NCBI RefSeq assembly: GCF_003725295.1 | Contig: NZ_QICB01000002.1 | Location: forward strand, 1-64,000 | Source of the DNA: Slackia faecicanis | GTDB taxonomy: Bacteria; Actinomycetota; Coriobacteriia; Coriobacteriales; Eggerthellaceae | Length of the DNA stretch: 64,000 bases | Direction of reading: 5' to 3' | Shown here: positions 33,373 to 42,425 of the stretch, piece after piece | How the letters are laid out: every line of letters begins with the position of its first letter | How positions within the stretch are numbered: position 1 is the stretch's first letter | Notes under the pieces: generated by a model | Seen by the model: the letters and a program-made list of their open reading frames with translations, nothing else | What the model was told of the DNA's origin: nothing | Database searches by the model: none | Position numbers and translations under genes: made by a program

Positions 33373-34281
33373 TTAAAGGTCTTTTTCACAGACGAGCGAC
33401 CAAGTATTGCCCGTCGCGCGGGCGAACGGACAGTCGAGACAGTCGTCGCGATCGCATGCGTCTTTCGTATGCATATCATCCCCTTCGAACGCAGCGTCGA
33501 GCTCGGATGCGCACGTAGCATTCACCGGCATGCCCTGGCGAGCCATGGAACGCACGGCCATCGATGCCAGCTGACGCATGCCCCTGGCTGTCGGATGCGT
33601 TCCGTCCACGGCCTCGTAATCGAGGCCGAACGATGCAAGGTCGATCACGCGGCATCCGTGATCGGACGCCTGCAAACGAATGGCGTCGTCGTAGGCGCGC
33701 ACATCGACGCCGCGCAAGCGGCGGATAAACGTGGTCTCCTGAGCGTCCGCGAGCCTACCGGGGCACAACGTGCAGCACCACACCTGCGCATCGGGATACG
33801 CCGCGCGAACGCGCCCCAGCATGATGCCGTAGGCGGTGCCGAAGGCTGCGGCCGCATCGTCGGCCGCGAAACGCGCCGTGCGCTCTTCGCATGCAGGAGC
33901 GGCATCGGGCACCGCGCGCCCGCGGCCGGCGGCCTGGTTGGCGGGGCCGCCCCAGCCGTAGTCGTTAATGCCGATGAACGCGATCACGATATCGGGGTCC
34001 ATGCCGTCACGCGACAACGCGGCGACGCGGCGCACACTCGACGCCGCAGGAAAACCCGCGCCTTCGACCATGCTTCCCGAAAAGGACCCGTTCACGAGTA
34101 TGTCGCCACCGATGGCGTCAACCACAAGACGCCACCACGTATCGCACACGCGCTCGACTCCCGTCATGCGCCGCCGTTCCCCTTCGTAGAAAACATCGAA
34201 GCCATCGGGGTTGCACCCCTCGAAGGTGGATATCGAATCGCCGAGAATCGACACGAGCGGGCGGCGTGCGGAGTCGGGCAT
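33373..34281 (-). CDS. SGNH/GDSL family hydrolase, possible sialate O-acetylesterase
   Basis: This 302-aa protein has all four SGNH blocks: GDSIS with Ser16, NGSFSGS (oxyanion Gly), GIND with Asn105, and DGTHPT with Asp225 and His228. There is no signal peptide, so it acts in the cytosol. The C-terminus carries a cysteine cluster (CDRDDCLDCPF). It lies between the binding-protein gene and the permease genes, which suggests removal of O-acetyl groups from imported sialic acids. That role is inferred from context only. A TATAAT -10 lies at 34323-34328, minus strand. Confidence 0.85.
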   Translation of the reverse strand: MPDSARRPLVSILGDSISTFEGCNPDGFDVFYEGERRRMTGVERVCDTWWRLVVDAIGGDILVNGSFSGSMVEGAGFPAASSVRRVAALSRDGMDPDIVIAFIGINDYGWGGPANQAAGRGRAVPDAAPACEERTARFAADDAAAAFGTAYGIMLGRVRAAYPDAQVWCCTLCPGRLADAQETTFIRRLRGVDVRAYDDAIRLQASDHGCRVIDLASFGLDYEAVDGTHPTARGMRQLASMAVRSMARQGMPVNATCASELDAAFEGDDMHTKDACDRDDCLDCPFARATGNTWSLVCEKDL

Positions 34282-34450
34282 GGCACGGTTCCTTTCTTCT
34301 TGTTCTGCGGGAGACGAAACGAATTATAGCGACATGCGGCGAAGGAATCCTGGGAAGACACCCCTCCCCCGCCGCGGCCGAATGCCTCGGTTCCGAAGAC
34401 TTCGATCGGAAACGCGCAGCGGTCGGCGGAATGCGGCGACGCGCCACGCA

Positions 34451-34483
34451 AAGAAAAGGACCCACCCCGAAGGATGGGTCCTT
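34451..34483 (-). terminator. Terminator of the binding-protein gene
   Basis: AAGGACCCA and TGGGTCCTT with inner CC/GG pairing, followed by TTTTCTTT on the minus strand, lie 28 bp after the stop of the solute-binding gene. Binding protein and permeases therefore form separate transcripts. Confidence 0.88.
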
Positions 34484-34510
34484 GCATAACGAATGATTTC
34501 GCCTGAAAGC

Positions 34511-36106
34511 TTACGCCTTGGCGCTTGCGCCGAGGAACACGAGGCCGGTCGTGGCGATCGGCTTGAAGCCCTCGATCTGGGCGGCCTGGTAGCCGGTAGC
34601 GACCTGGCGATGGAACAGCGGGTACAGCGGCACCTGCTCTGCCAGGATGTCGAAGCACTGGTTCCACAGCTGCTGCTGCTCGTCGCCGGTAGCCTCGCGA
34701 GCTTCCTGCATGAGCTCCTGCAGCTGGGTCCACTCCTCGGTGCCCTTCCAGCAAGAACGGCCCTGGGTCCAGATGTTATCGGCGTACCACCAGCTCATGA
34801 GCAGGTCGGGGTCGTTGCCGAAGCAGGTCGGGTCGCCCGGGGTCAGCATGACATCGTAGTCGAGCGTGGCGCCGTCTGCGGGAGCGGCGAATTCGGACCA
34901 GTTGATCTTCTGCTCGGCATTGGTCATCTTGATGCCGACGGCCTCGAGGTCGTTCTGAATCTGAGCGGCAAGGCCCTTGACCCAGTTGTTGTTGGTCACC
35001 ATCGTGAACTCGAGGTTCTCGACGCCGGCCTCGGCGAGCAGAGCCTTGGCCTTCTCGGGGTCGTAGGTATAGACCGTGGAAGCCTTGTGGAAGTTGGCAT
35101 GAGTCTTCGGCAGGAAGCCCTCGACCAGGTCGGCGTGGCCGGCCATCTGGTTGCTGATGAGCTTCTCGGTGTCGATGGCATAGAAGAACGCCTGACGCAC
35201 GCGATTGTCATTGAACGGAGCCTTCTTGGTGTTGAACATCAGGAAGGGCTGATTGAAGCCGGGAACGTACTCGACGGTGGCGCCGGCAGCGGAGAGCTGG
35301 TCGGCGTTGGCGTCGGGAACGTTCTCCATGACCTGGACGGAAGCCTCCTGCAGCGCAGTGGTGCGTGCGGTGTCGTCCAGAAGGACGTTCCAGCTCATGG
35401 TATCGGCAGTGGCCTTCATGGAGCCGTTGTAGTTCTCGTTCGGAGCGAACTCGATGGTGCCGCCGTCGTCGCCGTTGATGGTGACGTACTTCCAGGGGCC
35501 GGAACCGATCGGCATGGTCTTGAGGTCATCCTCGGTCGCAGAAGCCGGGAACACCTTGACGACGCTCAGACGGCCCTTGAGCAGGCTGTCGAAGGGATAC
35601 TTCAGAGTGAAGGAGACGGTGGCGTCGTCCTTGGCGGAGACGGACTCGATGAACTCGAGGAACGCGCCGTAGGTGGCATCAGCCATGTTCTTCTCGAAGG
35701 CGTTCACGACGTCGGCAGCGGTGACGTCGGTACCGTCGGAGAACTTGGCGCCTTCGCGCAGGATGACCTCGTACTCGACGTCGGAGACCTTGACGGGCTC
35801 GTCAGCGGCCAGGGCGTTGTAGGTCTTGTAGGTGTGCAGGTCCAGATCGTAGAGACCCTCGAAGACATGCCAGGTGGCGGCAAGCATCAGAGCGGAGCTG
35901 TTACCGATAGGATTGCAGTTGGTGCTGGTATAGGCGCAGGCACCCGTCAGAGCGCCGCCTTCGACGGCAGCGCCTTCGGCGCCGTCGGTGGTCGCAGCGG
36001 TGTCATCGCCGCCGCCGCAGCCGTACAGACCCAGACCGACCGTAGCAGCGGCAACGGCGCTGCCCGCAACGAAGGTGCGGCGGTCGAGAGCGAACTTGTT
36101 TTCCAT
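34511..36106 (-). CDS. Family 5 (Opp/Dpp) solute-binding lipoprotein with Tat signal
   Basis: This 531-aa extracytoplasmic binding protein has twin arginines in LDRRTFVAGSA (9-10) and a lipobox ending in Cys30 (GLYGC), so it is a Tat-exported lipoprotein. Conserved SBP_bac_5 features include the YEVILREGAKFSDGTDVTAADVV block, GSGPWKYV and NDNRVRQAFFYAIDTEKL. It should deliver ligand to the Opp-like permeases 1.3 kb downstream. Sialic acid is proposed from the nan genes; peptides are the family default. The start at 36106 has GGGAGGACA upstream. Confidence 0.9.
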   Translation of the reverse strand: MENKFALDRRTFVAGSAVAAATVGLGLYGCGGGDDTAATTDGAEGAAVEGGALTGACAYTSTNCNPIGNSSALMLAATWHVFEGLYDLDLHTYKTYNALAADEPVKVSDVEYEVILREGAKFSDGTDVTAADVVNAFEKNMADATYGAFLEFIESVSAKDDATVSFTLKYPFDSLLKGRLSVVKVFPASATEDDLKTMPIGSGPWKYVTINGDDGGTIEFAPNENYNGSMKATADTMSWNVLLDDTARTTALQEASVQVMENVPDANADQLSAAGATVEYVPGFNQPFLMFNTKKAPFNDNRVRQAFFYAIDTEKLISNQMAGHADLVEGFLPKTHANFHKASTVYTYDPEKAKALLAEAGVENLEFTMVTNNNWVKGLAAQIQNDLEAVGIKMTNAEQKINWSEFAAPADGATLDYDVMLTPGDPTCFGNDPDLLMSWWYADNIWTQGRSCWKGTEEWTQLQELMQEAREATGDEQQQLWNQCFDILAEQVPLYPLFHRQVATGYQAAQIEGFKPIATTGLVFLGASAKA

Positions 36107-36430
36107 TGTCCTCCCTTTCGACAATATTGATGGGGAACCGGTCCGGCATGCGGCCGGCCCTCGTCATGCTACGGACGGGATTGTATCGAAACGCCCCGAA
36201 TCCCTAGCATACATTCCGCTCATTCACGACGAACGGCATGTATGCCAGCCGCATAGGCTTGTCAGCAGACTTCGTTAGTCTACCGTGAAATGCCGCTGCG
36301 TTTCGTCTCGGTTAAACAATTGTAAAAGAGCGATTCTTTTTTACGGCAAGCGGCGTTTCCCCGCGTCCGAACGGCATAGAAAAAGGCTCCCGACGAATCG
36401 GGAGCCTTTCGAAAAACAAGCGTTTCCGGC
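36107..36430 (-). promoter_or_regulatory. Binding-protein promoter region
   Basis: This 324-bp gap holds the rplW terminator at 36380-36406 and then the upstream region of the binding-protein gene. Candidate -10 elements on the minus strand are TACAAT and TATGCT within about 80 bp of the start, with no strong -35. A palindrome AAACAATTGTAAA around 36314-36326 could be an operator. No other gene is seen. Confidence 0.35.
36380..36406 (-). terminator. Terminator directly after rplW
   Basis: GGCTCCCGA-TTCG-TCGGGAGCC followed by TTTTTC on the minus strand, 25 bp after the rplW stop. It ends the ribosomal protein operon before rplB, which is unusual. Confidence 0.93.
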
Positions 36431-36712
36431 TTAGCCGAACAGCTCGATGGTCTGGCCTTCGGCCAGGGTGACCATGGCCTTCTTCCAGCTGCGGGTGTAA
36501 CCCTGCTGGTAGCGAACGCGCTTCGGCTTGGGCTTGACGTTCATGGTGTTCACGCGAACGACCTTCACGTCGAAGATAGCCTCGATAGCCTGGCGAATCT
36601 CGACCTTGTTAGCGTCCTTGGCAACCTCGAAGGTGTAGGTGTTCTTGGACATCATGTCGTAGCTGTGCTCGGTGATAACCGGGCGAATGATAACCTCGCG
36701 GGGATCCTTCAT
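36431..36712 (-). CDS. rplW: 50S ribosomal protein L23
   Basis: This 93-aa protein sits at the peptide exit tunnel and docks trigger factor and SRP. DPREVIIRPVITEHSYDMM, YTFEVAKDANKVEIRQAIEAIF and VNTMNVKPKPKRVR are diagnostic. Its ATG overlaps the rplD stop by one base (TAATG). It is the last gene of this truncated str/S10 cluster; rplB does not follow. Confidence 0.97.
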   Translation of the reverse strand: MKDPREVIIRPVITEHSYDMMSKNTYTFEVAKDANKVEIRQAIEAIFDVKVVRVNTMNVKPKPKRVRYQQGYTRSWKKAMVTLAEGQTIELFG

Positions 36713-37335
36713 TATGCGAGCACCTCCTCAAGGCGTTCCAGAGCGGCAGCGGTCAGCACCAGGGCCTTGTTGTCCACGAGCTCAAGAGTGTTGGCAGCGG
36801 ACACGGGGATGATGTTGACGCGCTCGATGTTGCGGAAAGACAGGTAGGTGTTGACGTCTTCGTCGTCCACGACAATGGTGGTGCGACGGTCGCAACCCAG
36901 AGCCTTCAGCGCAGCGGCGGCTTCCTTGGTGGAGGGCTTCTCGAAGTTGAAGCCGTCGACCACGATCAGCTGCTCGTCGGCGAGCTTGGCGGACAGAGCG
37001 GAACGCATGGCCAGCTTGACTTCCTTGCGGTTAACGCGGAACTCGTAGCTGCGGGGATGCGGACCGAACACGGTGCCGCCGCCGGCCCACTGGGGAGCAC
37101 GGATCGTACCCTGACGGGCGCGGCCGGTGCCCTTCTGGCGCCACGGCTTCTTGCCGCCGCCGCGGACCTCGCCGCGGGTCTTGGTGTCGTGGGTGCCCTG
37201 ACGCATGGCGGCGCGATAGGCACGGACGACCGTGTGCATCACATGCACGTTCGGCTCGATGCCGAACACAGCGGCGTTCAAGTCGGCCTCTTTGACCTTC
37301 TTGCCGCTGGCATCTTTGATTTCAATCTTTGCCAT
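36712..37335 (-). CDS. rplD: 50S ribosomal protein L4
   Basis: This 207-aa protein binds 23S rRNA and lines the exit tunnel. RQGTHDTKTRGEVRGGGKKPWRQKGTGRARQGTIRAPQW (about residues 45-85) contains the tunnel loop, and the region from about 90 is the globular domain. In enterobacteria L4 represses the S10 operon; no such leader was recognised here. It lies 29 bp after rplC and overlaps rplW. Confidence 0.97.
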   Translation of the reverse strand: MAKIEIKDASGKKVKEADLNAAVFGIEPNVHVMHTVVRAYRAAMRQGTHDTKTRGEVRGGGKKPWRQKGTGRARQGTIRAPQWAGGGTVFGPHPRSYEFRVNRKEVKLAMRSALSAKLADEQLIVVDGFNFEKPSTKEAAAALKALGCDRRTTIVVDDEDVNTYLSFRNIERVNIIPVSAANTLELVDNKALVLTAAALERLEEVLA

Positions 37336-37364
37336 TATGGTGATCTCCTCTTATGGGTAAGGTC

Positions 37365-38000
37365 TTAAGCCATGCGAACGCGGACGATGCCGTTCTTGCC
37401 GCCCGGCACGGAGCCCTTGACAAGAATCAGGTTCTGCTCGGCGTCGATGCGGACGACCTCGAGGTTCTTAACGGTCACGGTATCGCAGCCCATGTGACCC
37501 GGAAGGCGGACGCCCTTGAAGACGCGGGACGGCGTAGCGCACTGGCCGATGGAGCCGGGAGCACGGTGGAAGTGTGCACCGTGGCCGCCCGGGCCGCCGC
37601 CGAAGCCGTAGCGCCTGATGACGCCCTGGAAGCCCTTACCCTTGGAGGTACCGGTGACGTCGACCTTCTTCACGTCGGCGAAAGCCTCGACGGTCTGGAG
37701 GTCGCCGACCTTGTACTCGCCCGCGTTCTCGACGCGGACCTCGCGCAGGTAGCGAGTCGGCTCGGTGCCCTGCTTGGCGAAATGGCCAGCCATGGGCTTG
37801 TTGATCTTGTACTCGCCGCTCTTGTACTGCTTGACAGCGCCGAAGCCGAGCTGGACGGCCTCGTAGCCGTCGGTGGCGGCGGTCTTCACCTGGCAGACCT
37901 TGTTGGGCTCTGCAACGATGACAGTAACGGGGACGACGCGGTCGTTCTCGTCGAACAACTGGGTCATGCCGATTTTCTTGCCGTAAATCGCGTTAATCAT
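37365..38000 (-). CDS. rplC: 50S ribosomal protein L3
   Basis: This 211-aa protein reaches the peptidyl transferase centre. The start [18 protein letters not shown], the block [21 protein letters not shown] and [19 protein letters not shown] are diagnostic. The ATG at 38000 follows AAGGAG. A frame start 9 bp upstream is ignored because it lacks a ribosome site. It is in standard order between rpsJ and rplD. Confidence 0.97.
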   Translation of the reverse strand: MINAIYGKKIGMTQLFDENDRVVPVTVIVAEPNKVCQVKTAATDGYEAVQLGFGAVKQYKSGEYKINKPMAGHFAKQGTEPTRYLREVRVENAGEYKVGDLQTVEAFADVKKVDVTGTSKGKGFQGVIRRYGFGGGPGGHGAHFHRAPGSIGQCATPSRVFKGVRLPGHMGCDTVTVKNLEVVRIDAEQNLILVKGSVPGGKNGIVRVRMA

Positions 38001-38012
38001 GCTACACACTCC

Positions 38013-38327
38013 TTACAGCTTGATCTCGATGTCGACGCCCGCGGGGAGGTCGAGACGCATGAGCGAATCAACCGTGTTCGGGGTCGGCTCCAGGATGTCG
38101 ATCAGGCGCTTGTGGGTACGCATCTCGAACTGCTCACGGGAATCCTTGTTCACGTGGGGTCCGCGCACGACGCAGTACAGGTTGCGCTCGGTGGGCAGGG
38201 GGATAGGTCCGGAAACCTTAGCACCGGTCTTCTGGGCGGTGTCGACGATGAGCTTGGTGGACTGGTCCACGATCTCATGGTCGTAGCCCTTCAGGCGGAT
38301 GCGAATCTTCTGATTAGCCACTTTCAT
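38013..38327 (-). CDS. rpsJ: 30S ribosomal protein S10 / NusE
   Basis: This 104-aa protein is part of the 30S head and, as NusE, of antitermination complexes. [17 protein letters not shown] and [36 protein letters not shown] are diagnostic. The second ATG (38327) is taken as start because GGAGG lies just before it and would overlap the first ATG. It directly follows fusA; tuf is absent from its usual place. Confidence 0.96.
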   Translation of the reverse strand: MKVANQKIRIRLKGYDHEIVDQSTKLIVDTAQKTGAKVSGPIPLPTERNLYCVVRGPHVNKDSREQFEMRTHKRLIDILEPTPNTVDSLMRLDLPAGVDIEIKL

Positions 38328-38352
38328 TTCCTCCATGAATTAAAGGCTCGGC

Positions 38353-40458
38353 TTAGGCGTTGCCGCCGGCCTTGCTGATGATCTCCTCTTGAACGCCCTT
38401 GGGCACAGGCTCGTAGGAGTCGAACTGCATGGTGTAGGTCGCACGACCCTGCGTACCGCTACGCAGGTCGGTCGCGTAACCGAACATGTTGCCCAGAGGA
38501 ACCTTCGCGCTGATGGAAACGGCATTGCCACGCTGCTCCTGGCCCTGGATGAGGCCGCGGCGGGACGGGATGTCGCCCATAACGAAGCCGGTGTACTCCT
38601 CGGGGGTCTCGACCTCGACGGCCATGACGGGCTCGAGAATGACCGGGTTGGACTTGCGCAGGGCCTCCTTGATGGCCATGGAGCCGGCGACCTTGAATGC
38701 CGCCTCGGAGGAGTCGACGTCGTGGTAGGAACCATCGACGAGCTCGACGCGCACGTCCTCGACCGGGTAGCCGGCCAGAACGCCGGAGTTCAGGGCTTCC
38801 TGAATACCCTTGTCGATGGAGGGGATGTACTCCTTCGGGATCACGCCGCCAACGATCTTGTTCTCGAACTCGTAGCCCTTGCCGGCCTCCTGCGGGTACA
38901 TGTTGATGACCGCATGGCCGTACTGGCCGCGACCGCCGGACTGACGGACGAACTTGCCCTCGGCGTTCATGACTTCCTTGCCCGGACGCTCGCGATAAGC
39001 AACCTGCGGCTTGCCGACGTTAGCTTCGACCTTGAACTCGCGAAGCAGGCGGTCGACGATGATCTCGAGGTGCAGCTCGCCCATGCCGGCGATGATGGTC
39101 TGGCCGGTCTCATGGTTGGTGGACACGCGGAAGGTCGGGTCCTCCTCGGCGAGCTTCTGAAGGGCGAGGCCCATCTTGTCCTGCTCGGCCTTGGTCTTGG
39201 GCTCGACGGCGATGTCGATAACCGGGTCGGCGAACTCCATGGACTCCAGGATGACCGGAGCGTTCTCGTCGCAGAGGGTGTCGCCCGTGGAGGTGTCCTT
39301 CAGGCCGACGACGGCAACGATGTCGCCCGCGGAGCAGGAGTCGATGTCGACGCGCTGGTTGGAGTGCATCTGCAGCAGACGGCCGATGCGCTCTTTCTTG
39401 CCCTTGCACGCGTTGGTCACGTAGGAGCCGGACTCCAGGGTGCCCGAGTAAACGCGCAGGTAGGTCAGCTTACCGACGAACGGGTCGGTCATGATCTTGA
39501 AGGCCAGAGCGGAGAACGGAGCCTTGGGATCGCTCGGACGCTCTTCCTCGGCGTCGGTGTCCGGGTTGATGCCCTTGATGGCAGCAACGTCGGTCGGAGC
39601 CGGCATGTAGTCGACGACGGCGTCGAGGAGCTCCTGCACGCCCTTGTTCTTGTAGGAAGAACCCACGAAGACGGGGTGCAGCTGGCAGGCGATGGTGCCC
39701 TTGCGCAGGGCGGCCTTCAGCTCGTCGACGGTGACCTCCTCGTCCATCAGGACCTTCTCCATCAGCTCGTCGTCGCAGTCGGCGGCGGCGTCGAGGAGTT
39801 CCTGGTGGCGCAGAGCGGCCTCTTCGGCGAACTCGGCGGGAATCCCGGGGAGCTGCTCGGGATAGGTCATGCCCTTCTCGTCAGCCTTGAAGTCCCAAGC
39901 GGTCATGTCGACCAGGTCGATGAGGCCCCAGAAGTTGTCCTCTGCGCCCATCGGCATCTGAGCGGCGATCGCGGGGGCGCCCAGGCGCTCCTTCATGGTG
40001 TCGATAGCATGGAAGAAGTCGGCACCGACGCGGTCGTACTTGTTGATGTAGGCGATACGGGGAACACCGTAGCGGCTAGCCTGACGCCACACGGTCTCGG
40101 ACTGGGGCTGAACGCCGGCAACGGCGTCGAAGACAGCCACGGCGCCGTCGAGAACGCGCAGAGAGCGCTCGACCTCGGCCGTGAAGTCGACGTGGCCCGG
40201 GGTGTCGATGATCTGGAAGCGGTACTCGGTACCGTCCTTCTTCCAGAAGCAGGTGGTGGCTGCGGAGGTGATGGTCACGCCGCGCTCCTGCTCCTGAACC
40301 ATCCAGTCCATGGTAGCGGCGCCTTCGTGAACCTCGCCGATCTTGTGGGTCTTGCCCGTGTAGTAAAGAATACGCTCGGTCGTGGTGGTCTTGCCCGCGT
40401 CGATGTGGGCCATAATACCGATATTACGCGTATTCTGAAGATCGTTGGATTTAGCCAT
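38353..40458 (-). CDS. fusA: Elongation factor G
   Basis: This 701-aa translocation GTPase has G1 [10 protein letters not shown]2 region [19 protein letters not shown]3 DTPGHVDF and G4 NKYD, then domains II to V ending VPKGVQEEI. It promotes ribosome translocation and recycling. The ATG at 40458 gives the standard start [17 protein letters not shown]. The str operon order rpsL-rpsG-fusA is kept, but fusA is followed by rpsJ rather than tuf. Confidence 0.98.
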   Translation of the reverse strand: MAKSNDLQNTRNIGIMAHIDAGKTTTTERILYYTGKTHKIGEVHEGAATMDWMVQEQERGVTITSAATTCFWKKDGTEYRFQIIDTPGHVDFTAEVERSLRVLDGAVAVFDAVAGVQPQSETVWRQASRYGVPRIAYINKYDRVGADFFHAIDTMKERLGAPAIAAQMPMGAEDNFWGLIDLVDMTAWDFKADEKGMTYPEQLPGIPAEFAEEAALRHQELLDAAADCDDELMEKVLMDEEVTVDELKAALRKGTIACQLHPVFVGSSYKNKGVQELLDAVVDYMPAPTDVAAIKGINPDTDAEEERPSDPKAPFSALAFKIMTDPFVGKLTYLRVYSGTLESGSYVTNACKGKKERIGRLLQMHSNQRVDIDSCSAGDIVAVVGLKDTSTGDTLCDENAPVILESMEFADPVIDIAVEPKTKAEQDKMGLALQKLAEEDPTFRVSTNHETGQTIIAGMGELHLEIIVDRLLREFKVEANVGKPQVAYRERPGKEVMNAEGKFVRQSGGRGQYGHAVINMYPQEAGKGYEFENKIVGGVIPKEYIPSIDKGIQEALNSGVLAGYPVEDVRVELVDGSYHDVDSSEAAFKVAGSMAIKEALRKSNPVILEPVMAVEVETPEEYTGFVMGDIPSRRGLIQGQEQRGNAVSISAKVPLGNMFGYATDLRSGTQGRATYTMQFDSYEPVPKGVQEEIISKAGGNA

Positions 40459-40475
40459 GGTAGTAAATCCCTTCC

Positions 40476-40946
40476 CTACCAACGATAGTGCGAGAACGCA
40501 CGGTTGGACTCGGCCATCTTGTAGAGGTCCTCACGCTTCTTGACCGAAGAACCGGTGTTCTCGGCCGCATCCATGATTTCGGCGGCAAGACGCTGAGCCA
40601 TGGTGTGCTCCTTGCGCTTGCGGGAGAAGTCCACGATCCAACGGATGGCGAGCGTGGTGGCGCGACGGGGGTTGACTTCCATCGGGACCTGGTAGGTAGC
40701 GCCGCCGACACGCTTCGGCTTGACCTCGAGCGTGGGGCGAACGTTGTCCATGGCCTTCTTGAAGACGGACAGGGGATCCTGCTCGGTCTTGGCGGCGACG
40801 ATGTCGAACGCACCATAGACGATGCCCTCGGCGATGGACTTCTTGCCATCGAGGAGGACCTTGTTGATCAGCTGCGTGACCAAACGGTTGTTGTACACGG
40901 CGTCCGGCTGAACTTCACGACGGACTGCTGCTGCACGACGCGGCAT
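40476..40946 (-). CDS. rpsG: 30S ribosomal protein S7
   Basis: This 156-aa primary 16S rRNA-binding protein nucleates 30S head assembly. [57 protein letters not shown] and the C-terminal FSHYRW are diagnostic. It lies between rpsL and fusA, 17 bp before the latter. Confidence 0.98.
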   Translation of the reverse strand: MPRRAAAVRREVQPDAVYNNRLVTQLINKVLLDGKKSIAEGIVYGAFDIVAAKTEQDPLSVFKKAMDNVRPTLEVKPKRVGGATYQVPMEVNPRRATTLAIRWIVDFSRKRKEHTMAQRLAAEIMDAAENTGSSVKKREDLYKMAESNRAFSHYRW

Positions 40947-41034
40947 ATGAATGCTCCTTCATGTTCTGTGCGCGCTTCGGGGCTTTGCGCCCATTAGGCC
41001 GATTTCCTTACCGGCCCGCGCGGCTTAATCCTAC

Positions 41035-41406
41035 TTATTTGGGGCGCTTGGCGCCGTAGCGGCTACGAGCCTGCATGCGGTTGTTGACTGCAGCGCAGTC
41101 GAGAGCCGCACGGATGATCTTGTAGCGGACACCGGGGAGGTCCCTAACACGACCGCCGCGGATGAGCACCATGGAGTGCTCCTGGAGGTTGTGGCCGATA
41201 CCGGGGATGTACGCGGTGACTTCCACGCCGTTAACGAGACGGACACGAGCGACCTTACGCAGTGCGGAGTTCGGCTTTTTCGGGGTGGTGGTGTACACGC
41301 GGGTGCACACGCCACGCTTCTGGGGGTTACCCTTGAGCGCCGGGGTCTTCTTCTTGTCGACCGATTTGGCGCGGCCCTTGCGGACCAGCTGGTTGATAGT
41401 AGGCAA
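41035..41406 (-). CDS. rpsL: 30S ribosomal protein S12, UUG start
   Basis: This 123-aa decoding-centre protein has [25 protein letters not shown] at the start and [26 protein letters not shown] with the streptomycin-relevant Lys. [30 protein letters not shown] is also present. The family start MPTINQL is encoded by TTG-CCT-ACT at 41406, with GAGGAG seven bases upstream. No ATG fits. The streptomycin-site residues look wild type. A TTGACA promoter lies about 160 bp upstream, leaving a long untranslated leader. Confidence 0.96.
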   Translation of the reverse strand: MPTINQLVRKGRAKSVDKKKTPALKGNPQKRGVCTRVYTTTPKKPNSALRKVARVRLVNGVEVTAYIPGIGHNLQEHSMVLIRGGRVRDLPGVRYKIIRAALDCAAVNNRMQARSRYGAKRPK

Positions 41407-41564
41407 AGTAGTTCTCCTCTTCTTTCGCCTATTTCTTACAGGCGGATCGGCCGTGCGTCGAGGTTCGTCGTTCAACCCTGGAACCCCGCTACAGGACTTC
41501 TCCTTGCTTCCGGTCACGCAGCATACGTACTCGAAAACAAACGCCTTTGCAGACGCAAGGTGGA

Positions 41565-41593
41565 ACTTTAACACCCGCACCAAAGGGTGTCAA
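41565..41593 (-). promoter_or_regulatory. Promoter of the str/S10 operon
   Basis: TTGACA (41588-41593), exactly 17 bp, then TAAAGT (41565-41570) on the minus strand. A second possible promoter TTACCA-16-TATTAA lies about 50 bp further upstream. The leader of about 150 nt to rpsL has no gene. Confidence 0.7.
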
Positions 41594-41767
41594 ACGCCAC
41601 GCGCCCGGGTGTATCTACTTAATATTTTCGCCATAATGCCTGGTAATTCGCATGATTAACCCGCGATTCCGCACGCTCCTCCATCATTTTCGCCAAAAAA
41701 CTTGAAAACCTTTCGCTCTTATGGGTCTTGGCGGCGCGAAACGAGCGACGAAGGGCCCCAAAGCGCG

Positions 41768-41798
41768 AAAAAGGGGCTCCGCACACATGCAGAACCCC
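41768..41798 (-). terminator. Terminator of the universal stress protein gene
   Basis: GGGGTTCTGCA-TGTG-TGCGGAGCCCC pairs over 11 positions (three G-T) and is followed by TTTTTCGC on the minus strand, 55 bp after the stop. Confidence 0.85.
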
Positions 41799-41852
41799 TT
41801 GAAACGCCGTCGTCAGCGCCCGCCGAAACCGCGGATGGCGGCGGCGAGGATG

Positions 41853-42335
41853 CTATTTCTCGATCAGAACCGGGCAATCGGCGTTGCGCAGCACGGCGTA
41901 GCTGACCGAGCCGAGCATGCCGGCCACGGCGTTCAAGCCGCGACAGCCCATGACGATCAGGTCGCACTGGTGGTCGGCCGCGTAATCGAGGATCGCCTTG
42001 CTGGGCTTGCCCTGCCCCACGGCCACCTGGAACAAATCGGCTGCGGCAAGAACGTTTTCGCCGACGTATTCCTTGAGGTCTTCCACCAGAAGGCCGCGCT
42101 CGTAATCGAGGTATTCCTTCTGCATGGCCGCGAGCTCCTCGGGAGGAACGCGCACGACGCCCGCCATGTTCTCGGCGGCGAGGAACTGAGACGATTCGAA
42201 TTCGGGCACGGGAGACGCGAAGAACGCGGTCACTTTCGCCGATTCGGCATCGGCGGCCATTTCGAGCGCCGTGGTCAAGGCGCGCTTCGCGGATTCGGAG
42301 CGATCGTAAGGAACGAGGATGTTCGAGTACTTCAT
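41853..42335 (-). CDS. Universal stress protein (UspA family)
   Basis: This 160-aa cytosolic protein starts KYSNILVPYDRSESAKRAL and ends with the nucleotide-binding block DLIVMGCRGLNAVAGMLGSVSYAVLRNADCPVLI. The G-x2-G-x9-S pattern is present, so it probably binds ATP. The start at 42335 has AAAGGAG upstream and drops five extra residues of a longer reading. It is monocistronic, just downstream of the heme-type two-component system. Confidence 0.92.
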   Translation of the reverse strand: MKYSNILVPYDRSESAKRALTTALEMAADAESAKVTAFFASPVPEFESSQFLAAENMAGVVRVPPEELAAMQKEYLDYERGLLVEDLKEYVGENVLAAADLFQVAVGQGKPSKAILDYAADHQCDLIVMGCRGLNAVAGMLGSVSYAVLRNADCPVLIEK

Positions 42336-42425
42336 GTGAACTCCTTTCAAAGCACCTCTTCACGCCCCTATTTTACCACCGCGCGAATCGGCTGTCCCCT
42401 CGAAGGGCCACACGGAAGACCCCAA

